This document shows positions 6,759-15,225 of a stretch of 64,000 nucleotides of DNA, piece by piece. Numbering within the stretch: the stretch's first letter is position 1; every line of letters begins with the position of its first letter. The position numbers and the translations under genes are program-made. The notes beneath the pieces are model-generated. The model worked only from the letters and a program-made list of their open reading frames with translations. It made no database searches and had not been told where the DNA came from. The stretch is from Pseudomonadota bacterium (GTDB lineage Bacteria; Pseudomonadota; Alphaproteobacteria; Rhizobiales; Xanthobacteraceae): assembly GCA_023387735.1 (NCBI GenBank), contig JAEWHP010000014.1, positions 183,623-247,622 of the forward strand, written 5' to 3'.

Positions 6759-8579
6759 TCACCTCCGCACCGGCTTTCCAGGACTTTCGTCTCCAGGACG
6801 GTGGGATTCCGGGCCAGCCTCGTGAAGTACGACGGTGGCGGGCGAAGCGACTTCTGCAACGGCAGTGCGCGCCTGCCACAGCGCGCTGGCGAACAGGAAA
6901 TAGATCGCACCGGTCCACATCGCCTGCCAGTTCTCAACCCCTTCGTTGGGGATGATGTAGACCGCCGCCAGCACAAACAGCGCCGCGAACACGGCCTCAG
7001 CGAGCGGCCGCGTACCGGATCTTGAACGGCTGAGGAATGCCAATGCCCAAAACGGCACCACCGCCATGGTCAGGGAGGCAAACGGAAAGTCGCGCCAGCG
7101 TGCGTCGAACACGAGGCTCAACGCGATTTGCACGGCAATGACCGTGGTCACGATCAGCGTGATGCCCAGCATGTTCGTCATGAGGAACGGCGTTCGCTCC
7201 TTGGGCGGGCCCAACACGTCGACGAACGCCGGAAGCCCCCGCCCGGACAGCAAGGCATGGGTGGACAGCAGCGGCGCCGCAATCCCTGCGGCCAGCAGCA
7301 GGCCCTGCAGCAGCCAACCGCCGTAGCCGAAACTTTCATGGAGCATCTTCTCGGCACCTAGTCCGAGCAGAATGCCGCCGACGGTCGCCGATACCGCGAC
7401 CGCGATCCATGCTGCCGATCCCGGGGGCGACGGACGGCGCCTCATCGCCAACAGGCCGCTTGCGAAGACGCCGATGCAGAGAACCAGACCGCACGCCATC
7501 TGCAGCTTCCAGTACGGATGGTTGCTGATGGCCTCCCCGGCCGGATATTTCGGCTTGCGATCGGCGCTGTCGAACAAGCCCCAATAGCCGCCCACCGTTC
7601 CTTCCCACCGGCGCTTCCACGGCTCGTCATAGGCCTCGAACAGATTGACCCGAAAGTTATCGCGCCGGGCGCGATCGAGAAGCTCGGAAATAAAGCGCGC
7701 CTGGTTGATGCGGGAGGCGAGAGCCCCCTCGCGCATCCGCCCGTGGCTGGGCCAGCCGGCTTCGCCGATCAGGATCTCCTTGCCGGGAAAGGCCGCCACC
7801 ACCTGCTTGCGGATGCCGTCCACATGCCCGGCCGCGTCCTCCGCACGGGGCGGAAAATCCTCCCAATAGGGCAGGAAATGAATGGTGACGAAATCGACAT
7901 CGGCGCCGATCTCGCGGTAACGCAGCCAGAATTCCCAGACATCGGCGTAGGTCACCGGCACATTCACGCGCGGCTTGACCGAGCGGATGATTTCCCGAAG
8001 GTCGGACGCGACCATCTCGCCGCGCAGCAGCACTTCGCTGCCGACGATGATTGCCTTTACGGTGTCTGGATGATCCTTGGCGAGTGAGACCGCGATATCG
8101 ATCAGGTGAGCATTCTTCGCCCGATCGCGTCCGATCCAGATCCCGAGCAGGACCTTCAACCCGACCCTGGACGCAAGCTCGGGCACCTTGTCCAGACCGT
8201 TGTCGATGGAATAGGTGCGGATGCATTTGGATACCTTCGTCAACTCGCGCAGGTCCTCCAGGATCTGCTCGGGGCTGACGATCAGTGTCTGGTCGTGCGG
8301 CGTCTGCTCGTTGCGGAACGGCGCGTAGGAAACACACTCCAGCTTGGCCGAGGCATCGATCGGCGCACGCGGCAGCGTCACCGGCGTGGCCAGCCACCAC
8401 CACGCCGCTGCAATGATACTCAGCGATAGAAAGAAAAGCGCCAGCGGCGTACGAAGGCCGATTGGTCCTGCTCCAGAGCAAGCGAATGGATCAGCCTGTT
8501 TAGCGCTGTGCCGCAGGCGTGTCGACTCCACACAATTGCGCCGCAAAACGGAAGCGGTGATATAGATTGCTTCAGGCAC
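6759..8579 (-). CDS. GH17-like membrane beta-glucan synthase/transglucosylase (NdvC-like)
   Basis: Up to 606 residues; no other ATG occurs near the N-terminus, so a GTG at 8531 is possible instead. A single N-terminal membrane segment (LALFFLSLSIIAAAWWWLA) leads into a GH17 TIM barrel at about residues 75-340. The two catalytic glutamates fit IVGSEVLLRGE and IGEAGWPSHGR, which match the GH17 signature. After it come six to seven membrane segments (about 370-590). This layout is that of NdvC-type proteins needed for cyclic beta-(1,3),(1,6)-glucan in Bradyrhizobium. It is divergent from a secreted GH1 enzyme, suggesting a shared glucan theme. Confidence 0.75.
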   Translation of the reverse strand: MPEAIYITASVLRRNCVESTRLRHSAKQADPFACSGAGPIGLRTPLALFFLSLSIIAAAWWWLATPVTLPRAPIDASAKLECVSYAPFRNEQTPHDQTLIVSPEQILEDLRELTKVSKCIRTYSIDNGLDKVPELASRVGLKVLLGIWIGRDRAKNAHLIDIAVSLAKDHPDTVKAIIVGSEVLLRGEMVASDLREIIRSVKPRVNVPVTYADVWEFWLRYREIGADVDFVTIHFLPYWEDFPPRAEDAAGHVDGIRKQVVAAFPGKEILIGEAGWPSHGRMREGALASRINQARFISELLDRARRDNFRVNLFEAYDEPWKRRWEGTVGGYWGLFDSADRKPKYPAGEAISNHPYWKLQMACGLVLCIGVFASGLLAMRRRPSPPGSAAWIAVAVSATVGGILLGLGAEKMLHESFGYGGWLLQGLLLAAGIAAPLLSTHALLSGRGLPAFVDVLGPPKERTPFLMTNMLGITLIVTTVIAVQIALSLVFDARWRDFPFASLTMAVVPFWALAFLSRSRSGTRPLAEAVFAALFVLAAVYIIPNEGVENWQAMWTGAIYFLFASALWQARTAVAEVASPATVVLHEAGPESHRPGDESPGKPVRR

Positions 8580-8638
8580 CAGGCATCAGGAGCGGGTCTT
8601 GATGCCTGGATTCGATCCCGCCCGCGGCCAGTGGCACG

Positions 8639-10111
8639 ATGTCCCTCAAGAAATTCTCCCGCCGCCAGTTTGCCAGAATCGCGGGCTGGTCGGCCCTTGC
8701 AATGTCGACGCAGTCGAGCAACCCCGGTCTGGCCCAATCAGGCCAGGAGAGCGGGCCACAGAACCGAAGCGCCGCCGCGCGCTTTCCGAACGATTTCGTG
8801 TGGGGGACGGCGACATCCTCCTATCAGATCGAGGGGGCCGTCAACGCGGACGGCCGCGGCCCGTCGATCTGGGACCGCTTCGCCCACACCCCCGGCACGA
8901 TCTCCGACCGCAGCACCGGCGACACCGCGGCCGATCACTTTCATCGGTACAAGGAAGACGTTCAGTTGATGAAGGCGCTGGGTGCGAAGGCCTACCGATT
9001 CTCCATCGCGTGGCCCCGCGTCTTCCCGGATGGTGCGGGTTCGCCCAATCCGAAAGGCCTCGACTTCTACAACCGGCTGCTGGACGAGTTGGCGGCGAAT
9101 GGCATCGAACCGTTCGTGACGCTTTATCACTGGGACCTGCCGCAGGCGCTGCAGGACCGTCACGGCGGCTGGACGTCCCGCGAAACCTCCAAGGCATTTG
9201 CGGATTACGCGGGCCATGTCGCGGCGCGCCTCGGCGACCGCGTGAAACATTACTTCACGATCAACGAGTGCTCGCGGCTCGTGCATCTCGGCCACGGCAT
9301 CGGCGCCGATGCGCCCGGACTGAAACTCTCCCCACAGGAGATCAAGCAGGTCCGGCACCATGTCGCGCTCGGTCACGGCCTCGCGGTTCAAGCCATCCGC
9401 GCCAGTGGACCCGCCGGGACCAGGGTCGGTCCGGCCGAGAACGCCGTGAGCTGCATTCCGGCCGTCGAAACGCCGGCGAACGTGCGCGCCGCCGAAATGG
9501 CGATGCGCGAGCTCAACGCCGGTTATCTGACTGTCATGCTCGAGGGCAAATACACCGATGCCTATCTTGCGCAGGATGCGCCGAAATACGCCGCGGACGA
9601 TCTTCGCATCATCTCCTCCCCGATCGATTTTGTCGGCATCAATGTCTATATGCCCGATCATTACGTGGTTGCCGCCGACAATGAACGCGGCTTCACGCTG
9701 GCGCCGTTCCCCGCCTCGTTCCCGCACATGAAGGCCACCTGGCTCAGGCCAGGCCCCGAGACCATGTACTGGGTGCCGCGCCACGTCGCCAAAATCTGGA
9801 ACGTGAAGTCGATCTACATCACCGAGAACGGAACGTCGGGGACCGACAAGCCCGCACCGGACGGCACCATCTACGACGTCGATCGCATCATGTATCTGCG
9901 CAACTACCTGACGCATCTGCAACGCGCGACGTCCGAAGGCGTGCCCGTGCGCGGGTATTTTCTGTGGAGCCTGATGGACAATTTCGAATGGTCGGATGGC
10001 TATGAAGAACGCTTCGGCCTGTACCACGTCGATTTTGCCACGCAGCGCCGCACGCCGAAGCTGAGCGCGTCGTTTTACCGCGAGACCATTGCGCGAAACG
10101 CCGTGGTGTAG
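8639..10111 (+). CDS. Tat-exported family 1 beta-glucosidase
   Basis: 490 residues. A twin-arginine signal (SRRQFARIAGWSALAM) covers about residues 7-33, then a complete GH1 barrel starts with FPNDFVWGTATSSYQIEGA. The nucleophile is E396 in ITENG. The acid/base is E210 in FTINEC, where nearly all GH1 enzymes have NEP; the Pro is replaced by Cys. FLWSLMDNFEWSDGY and ERFGLYHVDF, the aglycone-site signature, are intact. It should cleave beta-glucosides in the periplasm. The divergent neighbour is the membrane GH17 enzyme, with 59 bases between the two starts, so promoters may overlap. Confidence 0.88.
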   Translation: MSLKKFSRRQFARIAGWSALAMSTQSSNPGLAQSGQESGPQNRSAAARFPNDFVWGTATSSYQIEGAVNADGRGPSIWDRFAHTPGTISDRSTGDTAADHFHRYKEDVQLMKALGAKAYRFSIAWPRVFPDGAGSPNPKGLDFYNRLLDELAANGIEPFVTLYHWDLPQALQDRHGGWTSRETSKAFADYAGHVAARLGDRVKHYFTINECSRLVHLGHGIGADAPGLKLSPQEIKQVRHHVALGHGLAVQAIRASGPAGTRVGPAENAVSCIPAVETPANVRAAEMAMRELNAGYLTVMLEGKYTDAYLAQDAPKYAADDLRIISSPIDFVGINVYMPDHYVVAADNERGFTLAPFPASFPHMKATWLRPGPETMYWVPRHVAKIWNVKSIYITENGTSGTDKPAPDGTIYDVDRIMYLRNYLTHLQRATSEGVPVRGYFLWSLMDNFEWSDGYEERFGLYHVDFATQRRTPKLSASFYRETIARNAVV

Positions 10112-10118
10112 GCTACCG

Positions 10119-11426
10119 TCAATCCGTCGTGCGCAGACCCTTGCCAAGCGACTCGAACATGATGGTCTTCAACGCCAGCTGGATGCGCCCGCCTTGCGTC
10201 GGCGCCTGCACCATGAAGACGGCGAGCAGGTCGTCCTCGGGGTCGACAAAATAGAAACTGCCGCCCGCCCCGTCCCATCGGTATTCGCCGAGTGGCCATG
10301 TCGTATTCGGCGGCGGCGAGGTGCGCACGGCAAAGCCGAGACCGAAGCCGCTGCTCGGGCCCGGGAAATAGAAGGGATCGTGCAGGATCCCGGTCTCCGG
10401 TCCGATCTGGTCCGACGTCATCAGCGCGACCGTCTCGGGCTTGAGATAGCGCTTGCCGTCCAGTTCGCCGCCGTTGAGCAGCATCTGCAGGAAGCGGGCA
10501 TAATCCCCGATCGTCGAGACAAGGCCCGCGCCGCCGGATTGCCAGCGCCGCGGCACTGTCGGATCCCAGATACCCGCCACACGGAACTGATCGACGGGAA
10601 ATCCCTGCGCAATCCGCGGCCACTTCGTTTTATCCGGGACGTAATATGCGGTGTCGGACATGCCGAGCGGATCGAACAATCTCTGCTTTTCAAATTGAAA
10701 CAACGACTGCCCCGAAACCACCTCGACGACACGGCCAAGCACGTCAGTTGAATGGCTGTAATTCCAGCGCGTTCCGGGCTGATCGGCTAGCGGCAGCGTT
10801 GCAATCCGGTCGGCAAATTCGGCATTGTCGAAGTCGCCGGCATACAGTTTTGGATTGGCATAGAGTTTTTGCACGGCAGTCTCGCCGAAGAAACCGTAGG
10901 TGATGCCCGAGGTGTGCCGCAGCAGATCCCTGATCGTGATCGGGCGCTTCAACGGCTCGAGCTTGAGCGGAGGCTGTCCTGCTTCGTCGGAAAGATCGAC
11001 GCCGACCTTGGCATGCTCGAACGAGTGAATGTATTTCGACACGGGGTCGTCGAGGGAAAGCCTGCCGTCGTCGACCAGCATCATCACGGCCACCGAGGTG
11101 ACCGCTTTCGACATGGAGTAGATCTGGAAAATCGAGTCCGGCGTCATCGGCTGGCCGGTCGCGGGATCACGGACGCCGAAACTCCGGAAATAGACCGGCT
11201 TGCCGTGCTGCTGAATCAACAGGATCGCGCCGGGGATCTTGCCGGTCGTGATCTCGTTCTGAACGTGGTCGCCAATCCGCTCCAGCGCCGCGCGCGAGAA
11301 CGTCGGCGCGTTCGGCGCTTTCGGTTCCGCACGCACCTCGTGTCGCCATCCGGCAGCCAGAAGGACGGCCAGCACCGCGACAGCAAGGCAGCGCCCCGCG
11401 GTGGCGCTATTTCTCCAGCGCTTCAT
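10119..11426 (-). CDS. Serine hydrolase, class C beta-lactamase family (copy 2)
   Basis: 435 residues with an N-terminal hydrophobic export signal (CLAVAVLAVLLAAGW). The SxxK motif is SMSK in IYSMSKAVTSVAVMM, and the second motif is YSHS in WNYSHSTDVLGRVVEVVSG. Such proteins are periplasmic esterases, peptidases or D-amino acid hydrolases, and most are not true beta-lactamases. It is closely similar along its length to the gene upstream and overlaps its 3' end by 20 bases, so the two are probably co-translated and arose by tandem duplication. Confidence 0.85.
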   Translation of the reverse strand: MKRWRNSATAGRCLAVAVLAVLLAAGWRHEVRAEPKAPNAPTFSRAALERIGDHVQNEITTGKIPGAILLIQQHGKPVYFRSFGVRDPATGQPMTPDSIFQIYSMSKAVTSVAVMMLVDDGRLSLDDPVSKYIHSFEHAKVGVDLSDEAGQPPLKLEPLKRPITIRDLLRHTSGITYGFFGETAVQKLYANPKLYAGDFDNAEFADRIATLPLADQPGTRWNYSHSTDVLGRVVEVVSGQSLFQFEKQRLFDPLGMSDTAYYVPDKTKWPRIAQGFPVDQFRVAGIWDPTVPRRWQSGGAGLVSTIGDYARFLQMLLNGGELDGKRYLKPETVALMTSDQIGPETGILHDPFYFPGPSSGFGLGFAVRTSPPPNTTWPLGEYRWDGAGGSFYFVDPEDDLLAVFMVQAPTQGGRIQLALKTIMFESLGKGLRTTD

Positions 11427-12690
11427 AGACCAGCTGCTTCAGCGTCCGCTGGACGCGCTGGCGCTCGGTCGGCGTCTGCTCCAGCACCACGAAGAACATG
11501 TCCTGCTTGCGATCGACCACCATGTAGCAACCTGAGGCGCCGTCCCATTTCAGCTCGCCCAGCGATCCCGGCGGCGGCGGCTTGGCGTTGCCGGGATCGG
11601 TGCGGACGGCAAAGCCGAGCCCCATGCCGAAACCGTCACCGGGGAAATAGAAGTAGTCCCGCGCCACACCGGAATCCTTGCCGGTGTGGTCCGTTGCCAT
11701 CAGATCGAACGTCTTCGGCGTGAGATAGGTCTTGCCTTCGAACGAGCCGCCGTTGGCGATCATCTGCGCAAACTTCGAAAAGTCCGCCATTGTCGACACC
11801 ATGCCGCCGCTGGCGGACTCCCATTTCTGGCGAACCTCGGTCCGGTACAGGCGGCCGACCCGGAAATCGCTGTCGTTCGGCAACGGCTGGGCAAGGCGCT
11901 GCAGCCGCTCCGGTTCGGTGACGAAGAAGCCGGTGTCGACCATGCCGAGCGGATCGAGCAGCTTTTCCTTTTCGATCTCGAGCAAAGATTTGCCGGACAC
12001 GATCTCCATGATCCGCGCCAGAATGTCGGTCGAATGGCCGTACTGCCAGAGCGCGCCCGGCTGGTTGTGCAGCGGCAGCCTGGCGATACGCTCGGCGAAT
12101 TCGGCAAGGTCGAATTCACCCGCGTAGAGATTGGCCTCCTTGTAGGCCTTGCGCACTAGGCTGTCGCCGTAGAAGCCATAGGTGATGCCGGAGGTATGAC
12201 GGAGCAGGTCGAGGATGGTGATGGGCCGGACCAGCGGCACCAGTTCGAGCGTCTTGGTGCCGTCCTCGGCCTTCTTCTCCTCGCCGACCTTCATGTTCGC
12301 AAAGGAGGGAATGTACTTCGAGACGGGATCGTCGAGCTTGATCTTGCCGTCCTGGATCAGCTGCATCGCCACGACCGAGGTGATCACCTTGGTCAGCGAT
12401 GACAGGCGGAAGATGGTCTTGTCGTTGATCGGCGCCTTGGACACCACGTCCTGCACGCCGAAGGTTTCGTGATAGACCGGCTTGCCGTGCTGCTGGATCA
12501 GGACGTTGGCGCCGGAGATCTTGCCGGTGTCGACCTCGTTCTTGAAGAACGCGGTGATCTTCGCGAGCTTGTCCTGGTTGAAGCGGGCGCCTGCGGGAAT
12601 ATCGAAAGTGCCTTCGGCGCGGACCGCGGGCGCTGCCGCCAGCACCAGCGCGCCGCAGATCAGCGCGCGCCACAATCGACGTGAATTCAT
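11407..12690 (-). CDS. Serine hydrolase, class C beta-lactamase family (copy 1)
   Basis: 427 residues from the ATG at 12690, which has GGAGGGGT just upstream and begins a good signal peptide (MNSRRLWRALICGALVLAAAPAVRAE). The SxxK motif is SSLTK, followed by VITSVVAMQLIQDGKIKLDDPVSKYIPSF, and the second motif is YGHS. KWDGASGCYMVVD near the C-terminus stands where the family has its KTG-type strand. Probably a periplasmic hydrolase of unknown substrate. It is followed by an overlapping paralogue and preceded, 40 bases away on the same strand, by the macro-domain gene. Confidence 0.85.
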   Translation of the reverse strand: MNSRRLWRALICGALVLAAAPAVRAEGTFDIPAGARFNQDKLAKITAFFKNEVDTGKISGANVLIQQHGKPVYHETFGVQDVVSKAPINDKTIFRLSSLTKVITSVVAMQLIQDGKIKLDDPVSKYIPSFANMKVGEEKKAEDGTKTLELVPLVRPITILDLLRHTSGITYGFYGDSLVRKAYKEANLYAGEFDLAEFAERIARLPLHNQPGALWQYGHSTDILARIMEIVSGKSLLEIEKEKLLDPLGMVDTGFFVTEPERLQRLAQPLPNDSDFRVGRLYRTEVRQKWESASGGMVSTMADFSKFAQMIANGGSFEGKTYLTPKTFDLMATDHTGKDSGVARDYFYFPGDGFGMGLGFAVRTDPGNAKPPPPGSLGELKWDGASGCYMVVDRKQDMFFVVLEQTPTERQRVQRTLKQLVYEALEK

Positions 12691-12730
12691 TGGACCCCTC
12701 CGGAACTCTCCGGGGAGTTTAGCGGTGGCC

Positions 12731-13285
12731 TCAGTCGGCGCAAGGGCGGCCAAGCGCCGCTACGGCCTCTTCATGCAATCGGCCGCTGTCATGAGAAAAG
12801 CAGCAGAAGATGACGCGGGTAACCGAGGGCGCCGACGGCAGCGCATCGGCAATGCTGGCAACCGCAATCCCGGCCGCACGATTGGCCGGGAAGCGATAGA
12901 TTCCGGTAGAAATCGCTGGGAAGGCCACGCTCGCCAGCGCGTGCGTCTGGCACAGCTCGATCGAGCGGCGATAGCAGGAGGCGAGCAGTTCGTCCTCGCC
13001 GAGCGTGCCGCCATTCCAGACCGGGCCCACCGTGTGGATCACGTGCCGCGACGGCAGACGGTATCCCCGGGTGATTTTGGAATTGCCGGTTTTGCAACCG
13101 TGGAGCATGCGGCACTCGGCCACCAGCTCTGGCCCCGCCGCACGATGGATTGCACCATCGACGCCGCCACCGCCAAGGAGCGACGAATTCGCGGCGTTGA
13201 CGATCGCGTCAACGCCAAGCGTGGTGATGTCGGCGACGATGACTTCCAGCCGCGCCTCGCCGATCAGGCGCGCGGTGGCGCTCAG
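12731..13285 (-). CDS. Macro-domain protein (ADP-ribose/O-acetyl-ADP-ribose hydrolase type)
   Basis: 184 residues if read from a CTG at 13285. The frame shows the complete macro fold: RLEVIVADITTLGVDAIVNAANSSL, then LGGGGVDGAIHRAAG, HVIHTVGPVWNGG and AFPAISTGIYRFP. NAAN and GGGGVDGAI are the ADP-ribose-binding loops of MacroD-type deacetylases. No ATG, GTG or TTG precedes RLEVIVAD in frame; the first usual start (13123) would delete the binding loops. The CTG overlaps the grxD stop (CTGA), as in coupled genes. Likely removes ADP-ribose or acetyl-ADP-ribose marks. High confidence in family, moderate in start. Confidence 0.82.
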   Translation of the reverse strand: MSATARLIGEARLEVIVADITTLGVDAIVNAANSSLLGGGGVDGAIHRAAGPELVAECRMLHGCKTGNSKITRGYRLPSRHVIHTVGPVWNGGTLGEDELLASCYRRSIELCQTHALASVAFPAISTGIYRFPANRAAGIAVASIADALPSAPSVTRVIFCCFSHDSGRLHEEAVAALGRPCAD

Positions 13286-13620
13286 GCCGAAGCCGCCGCG
13301 CTGACGGTGACACCCTTGTCGGCAAACAGCTGCTGCAATTCACCGGCCTGGAACATCTCGCGGATGATGTCGCAGCCGCCGATGAACTCGCCCTTGACGT
13401 AGAGCTGCGGAATGGTCGGCCAGTTCGAATAGGTCTTGATGCCGTTGCGGAGGTCGGCGGATTCCAAAACGTTCAGGCCCTTGTAGCCGACGCCGACGTG
13501 GTCGAGGATCTGCACCACCTGACCGGAGAAGCCGCACTGCGGGAACTGCGGCGTTCCCTTCATGAACAGCACGACGTCGTTCGACTTCACTTCGTTGTCG
13601 ATGAATTGCTCGATGCTCAT
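13282..13620 (-). CDS. grxD: Monothiol glutaredoxin (CGFS type)
   Basis: 112 residues. The CGFS active site (C29) with the preceding KGTPQFPQ and the WPTIPQLYVKGEFIGGCDII segment identify the Grx4/GrxD class, which binds a [2Fe-2S] cluster with glutathione and hands it on, often together with BolA. A BolA gene lies 4.8 kb away on the same strand. In many alphaproteobacteria the two are neighbours, so the gap here looks like later insertion. The stop codon overlaps the presumed start of the macro-domain gene. Confidence 0.95.
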   Translation of the reverse strand: MSIEQFIDNEVKSNDVVLFMKGTPQFPQCGFSGQVVQILDHVGVGYKGLNVLESADLRNGIKTYSNWPTIPQLYVKGEFIGGCDIIREMFQAGELQQLFADKGVTVSAAASA

Positions 13621-13925
13621 ATTCTTCGGTTCCTTTTGGGGCGCACAGCCCCCTGCGGCTTCGCCTGACGGCCGGCTCGTCCCGTCTATCCCGGTATTGT
13701 CAATATATGTAGCCCAAACCTTTGTGCATCCAAAGTAAAATGGCGGGGATCAGTCATGCTTTGGGCCGTGGCAGGCCCCGTGGCCACGGCCGCCCATAGT
13801 CTGACGGCATCAATATCATACCGGGCGAAGTCTTTTTTCCCGAACCGGAACCCCTATCTAGGACGGACTGTCCGCCAGGAACCAGTTCGCCAGCCTAACG
13901 TTCTCTCCCCTGACCGGAGACGCCA
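13621..13925. other. Divergent intergenic region, grxD / egtB
   Basis: No gene seen. It must carry promoters for grxD (leftward) and egtB (rightward). A 9-bp stem GGCCGTGGC/GCCACGGCC lies at 13764-13791 without a T-run. On the minus strand, TTGGAT, 16 bases and TACATA form a weak promoter candidate for grxD. Confidence 0.4.
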
Positions 13926-15176
13926 GTGACGAAACCAGTACCCGCAGCCGCGTTTGCCGACCCCGCCCCGTCACTCTTCTCCGATTCCGGCACCCTCGCC
14001 CAGAAGATGGTCGAGGCCTACCTGGCCGTCCGGGGCGAGACCGAGCGCCGGGCCGCCCCTCTGAGCCCCGAGGATCAGCTGATCCAGTCGATGCCGGATG
14101 CGAGTCCGGCCAAATGGCATCGCGCCCACACCACCTGGTTCTTCGAGCAGTTCCTGCTCGGCGAGCACTGCGAGGGCTACCAGCCGTTCCACCCCGACTA
14201 CGCGTTCCTGTTCAATTCCTATTACGTCAGCGCCGGCCCCCGTCACGCCCGCCACCAGCGCGGACACCTGACCCGCCCGGGTGCCGATGAGGTCACCGCC
14301 TATCGCCGGCATGTCGATGCCGCCGTGGTCAAGTTCTTCCAGACCATCGAGGAGGACAGTCTCGCGAAGCTGGCGCCGCTGGTCGAGGTCGGCCTCAACC
14401 ACGAGCAGCAGCATCAGGAATTGATGCTGACCGACATCCTGCACGCCTTCGCGCAGAACCCGATTCCGCCGGCCTACGATCCCGCGTGGCGCTTTCCGGC
14501 GTCGCAGCGTTCGGCCGAGGAATGGGTTGCCCTCAACGAGGGCATTCACACCGTAGGCCACGCCGAGGGCAGCTTCCATTTCGACAATGAAAAGCCCGCG
14601 CATCGCGCTTTGGTCGGCCCCGTCAGGCTCGCCCGCAACCTCGTCACCAATGCCGAATGGCTCGCCTTCATGCAGGACGGCGGTTACGGCACGGCCACGC
14701 TATGGCTGATGGACGGCTTTGCCGCCGCGACCAACGAGGGCTGGCAGGCGCCCGGCCACTGGCGCCATGTCGACGGCGAATGGCGGATCATGACGCTCGG
14801 CGGACTGCAGCCGGTCGATCCCTCCGCCCCGGTCAGCCATGTCAGCTATTACGAGGCGGACGCGTTCGCGCGCTGGGCCGGACGGCATCTGCCGACCGAG
14901 ATGGAGTGGGAAGTTGCCGCCCGCGCCGGGCAGTTGAACGACGCATTCGGCATCGTCTGGCAGTGGACCCGCAGCGCCTATTCGCCTTACCCCGGCTACC
15001 GCGCCGTCGAGGGCGCGCTCGGCGAGTACAATGGCAAGTTCATGGTCAACCAGCTGGTGCTGCGCGGCTCCTCGCTTGCAACTCCGACCGGTCACAGCCG
15101 CATCACCTACCGCAACTTCTTCTATCCGCACCACCGCTGGCAATTTACGGGGTTACGCCTCGCCGATTACGCCTGA
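13926..15176 (+). CDS. egtB: Ergothioneine biosynthesis sulfoxide synthase
   Basis: 416 residues, GTG start with CCGGAG eight bases upstream. An N-terminal DinB-like domain carries iron ligands in WHRAHTTWFFEQF and NHEQQHQELMLTDIL. The C-terminal formylglycine-generating-enzyme-like domain contains NAEWLAFMQDGGY, HVSYYEADAFARWAGRHLPTEMEWEVAA and RGSS. EgtB is a non-haem iron oxygenase that joins trimethylhistidine (hercynine) to a cysteine donor. egtD follows after 49 bases. No egtA, egtC or egtE is seen here, so whether the thiol donor is cysteine or gamma-Glu-Cys is open. Confidence 0.93.
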   Translation: MTKPVPAAAFADPAPSLFSDSGTLAQKMVEAYLAVRGETERRAAPLSPEDQLIQSMPDASPAKWHRAHTTWFFEQFLLGEHCEGYQPFHPDYAFLFNSYYVSAGPRHARHQRGHLTRPGADEVTAYRRHVDAAVVKFFQTIEEDSLAKLAPLVEVGLNHEQQHQELMLTDILHAFAQNPIPPAYDPAWRFPASQRSAEEWVALNEGIHTVGHAEGSFHFDNEKPAHRALVGPVRLARNLVTNAEWLAFMQDGGYGTATLWLMDGFAAATNEGWQAPGHWRHVDGEWRIMTLGGLQPVDPSAPVSHVSYYEADAFARWAGRHLPTEMEWEVAARAGQLNDAFGIVWQWTRSAYSPYPGYRAVEGALGEYNGKFMVNQLVLRGSSLATPTGHSRITYRNFFYPHHRWQFTGLRLADYA

Positions 15177-15225
15177 CATTCCCCATCAGTAGTAGGCGCG
15201 CCGTAAGCGCGCTCTGGAGAGTATC

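Noticed and set aside
13764..13791. 9-bp stem GGCCGTGGC/GCCACGGCC considered as a terminator or operator
   Set aside because: No T-run on either side and no regulator nearby; GC-rich stems of this size occur by chance.
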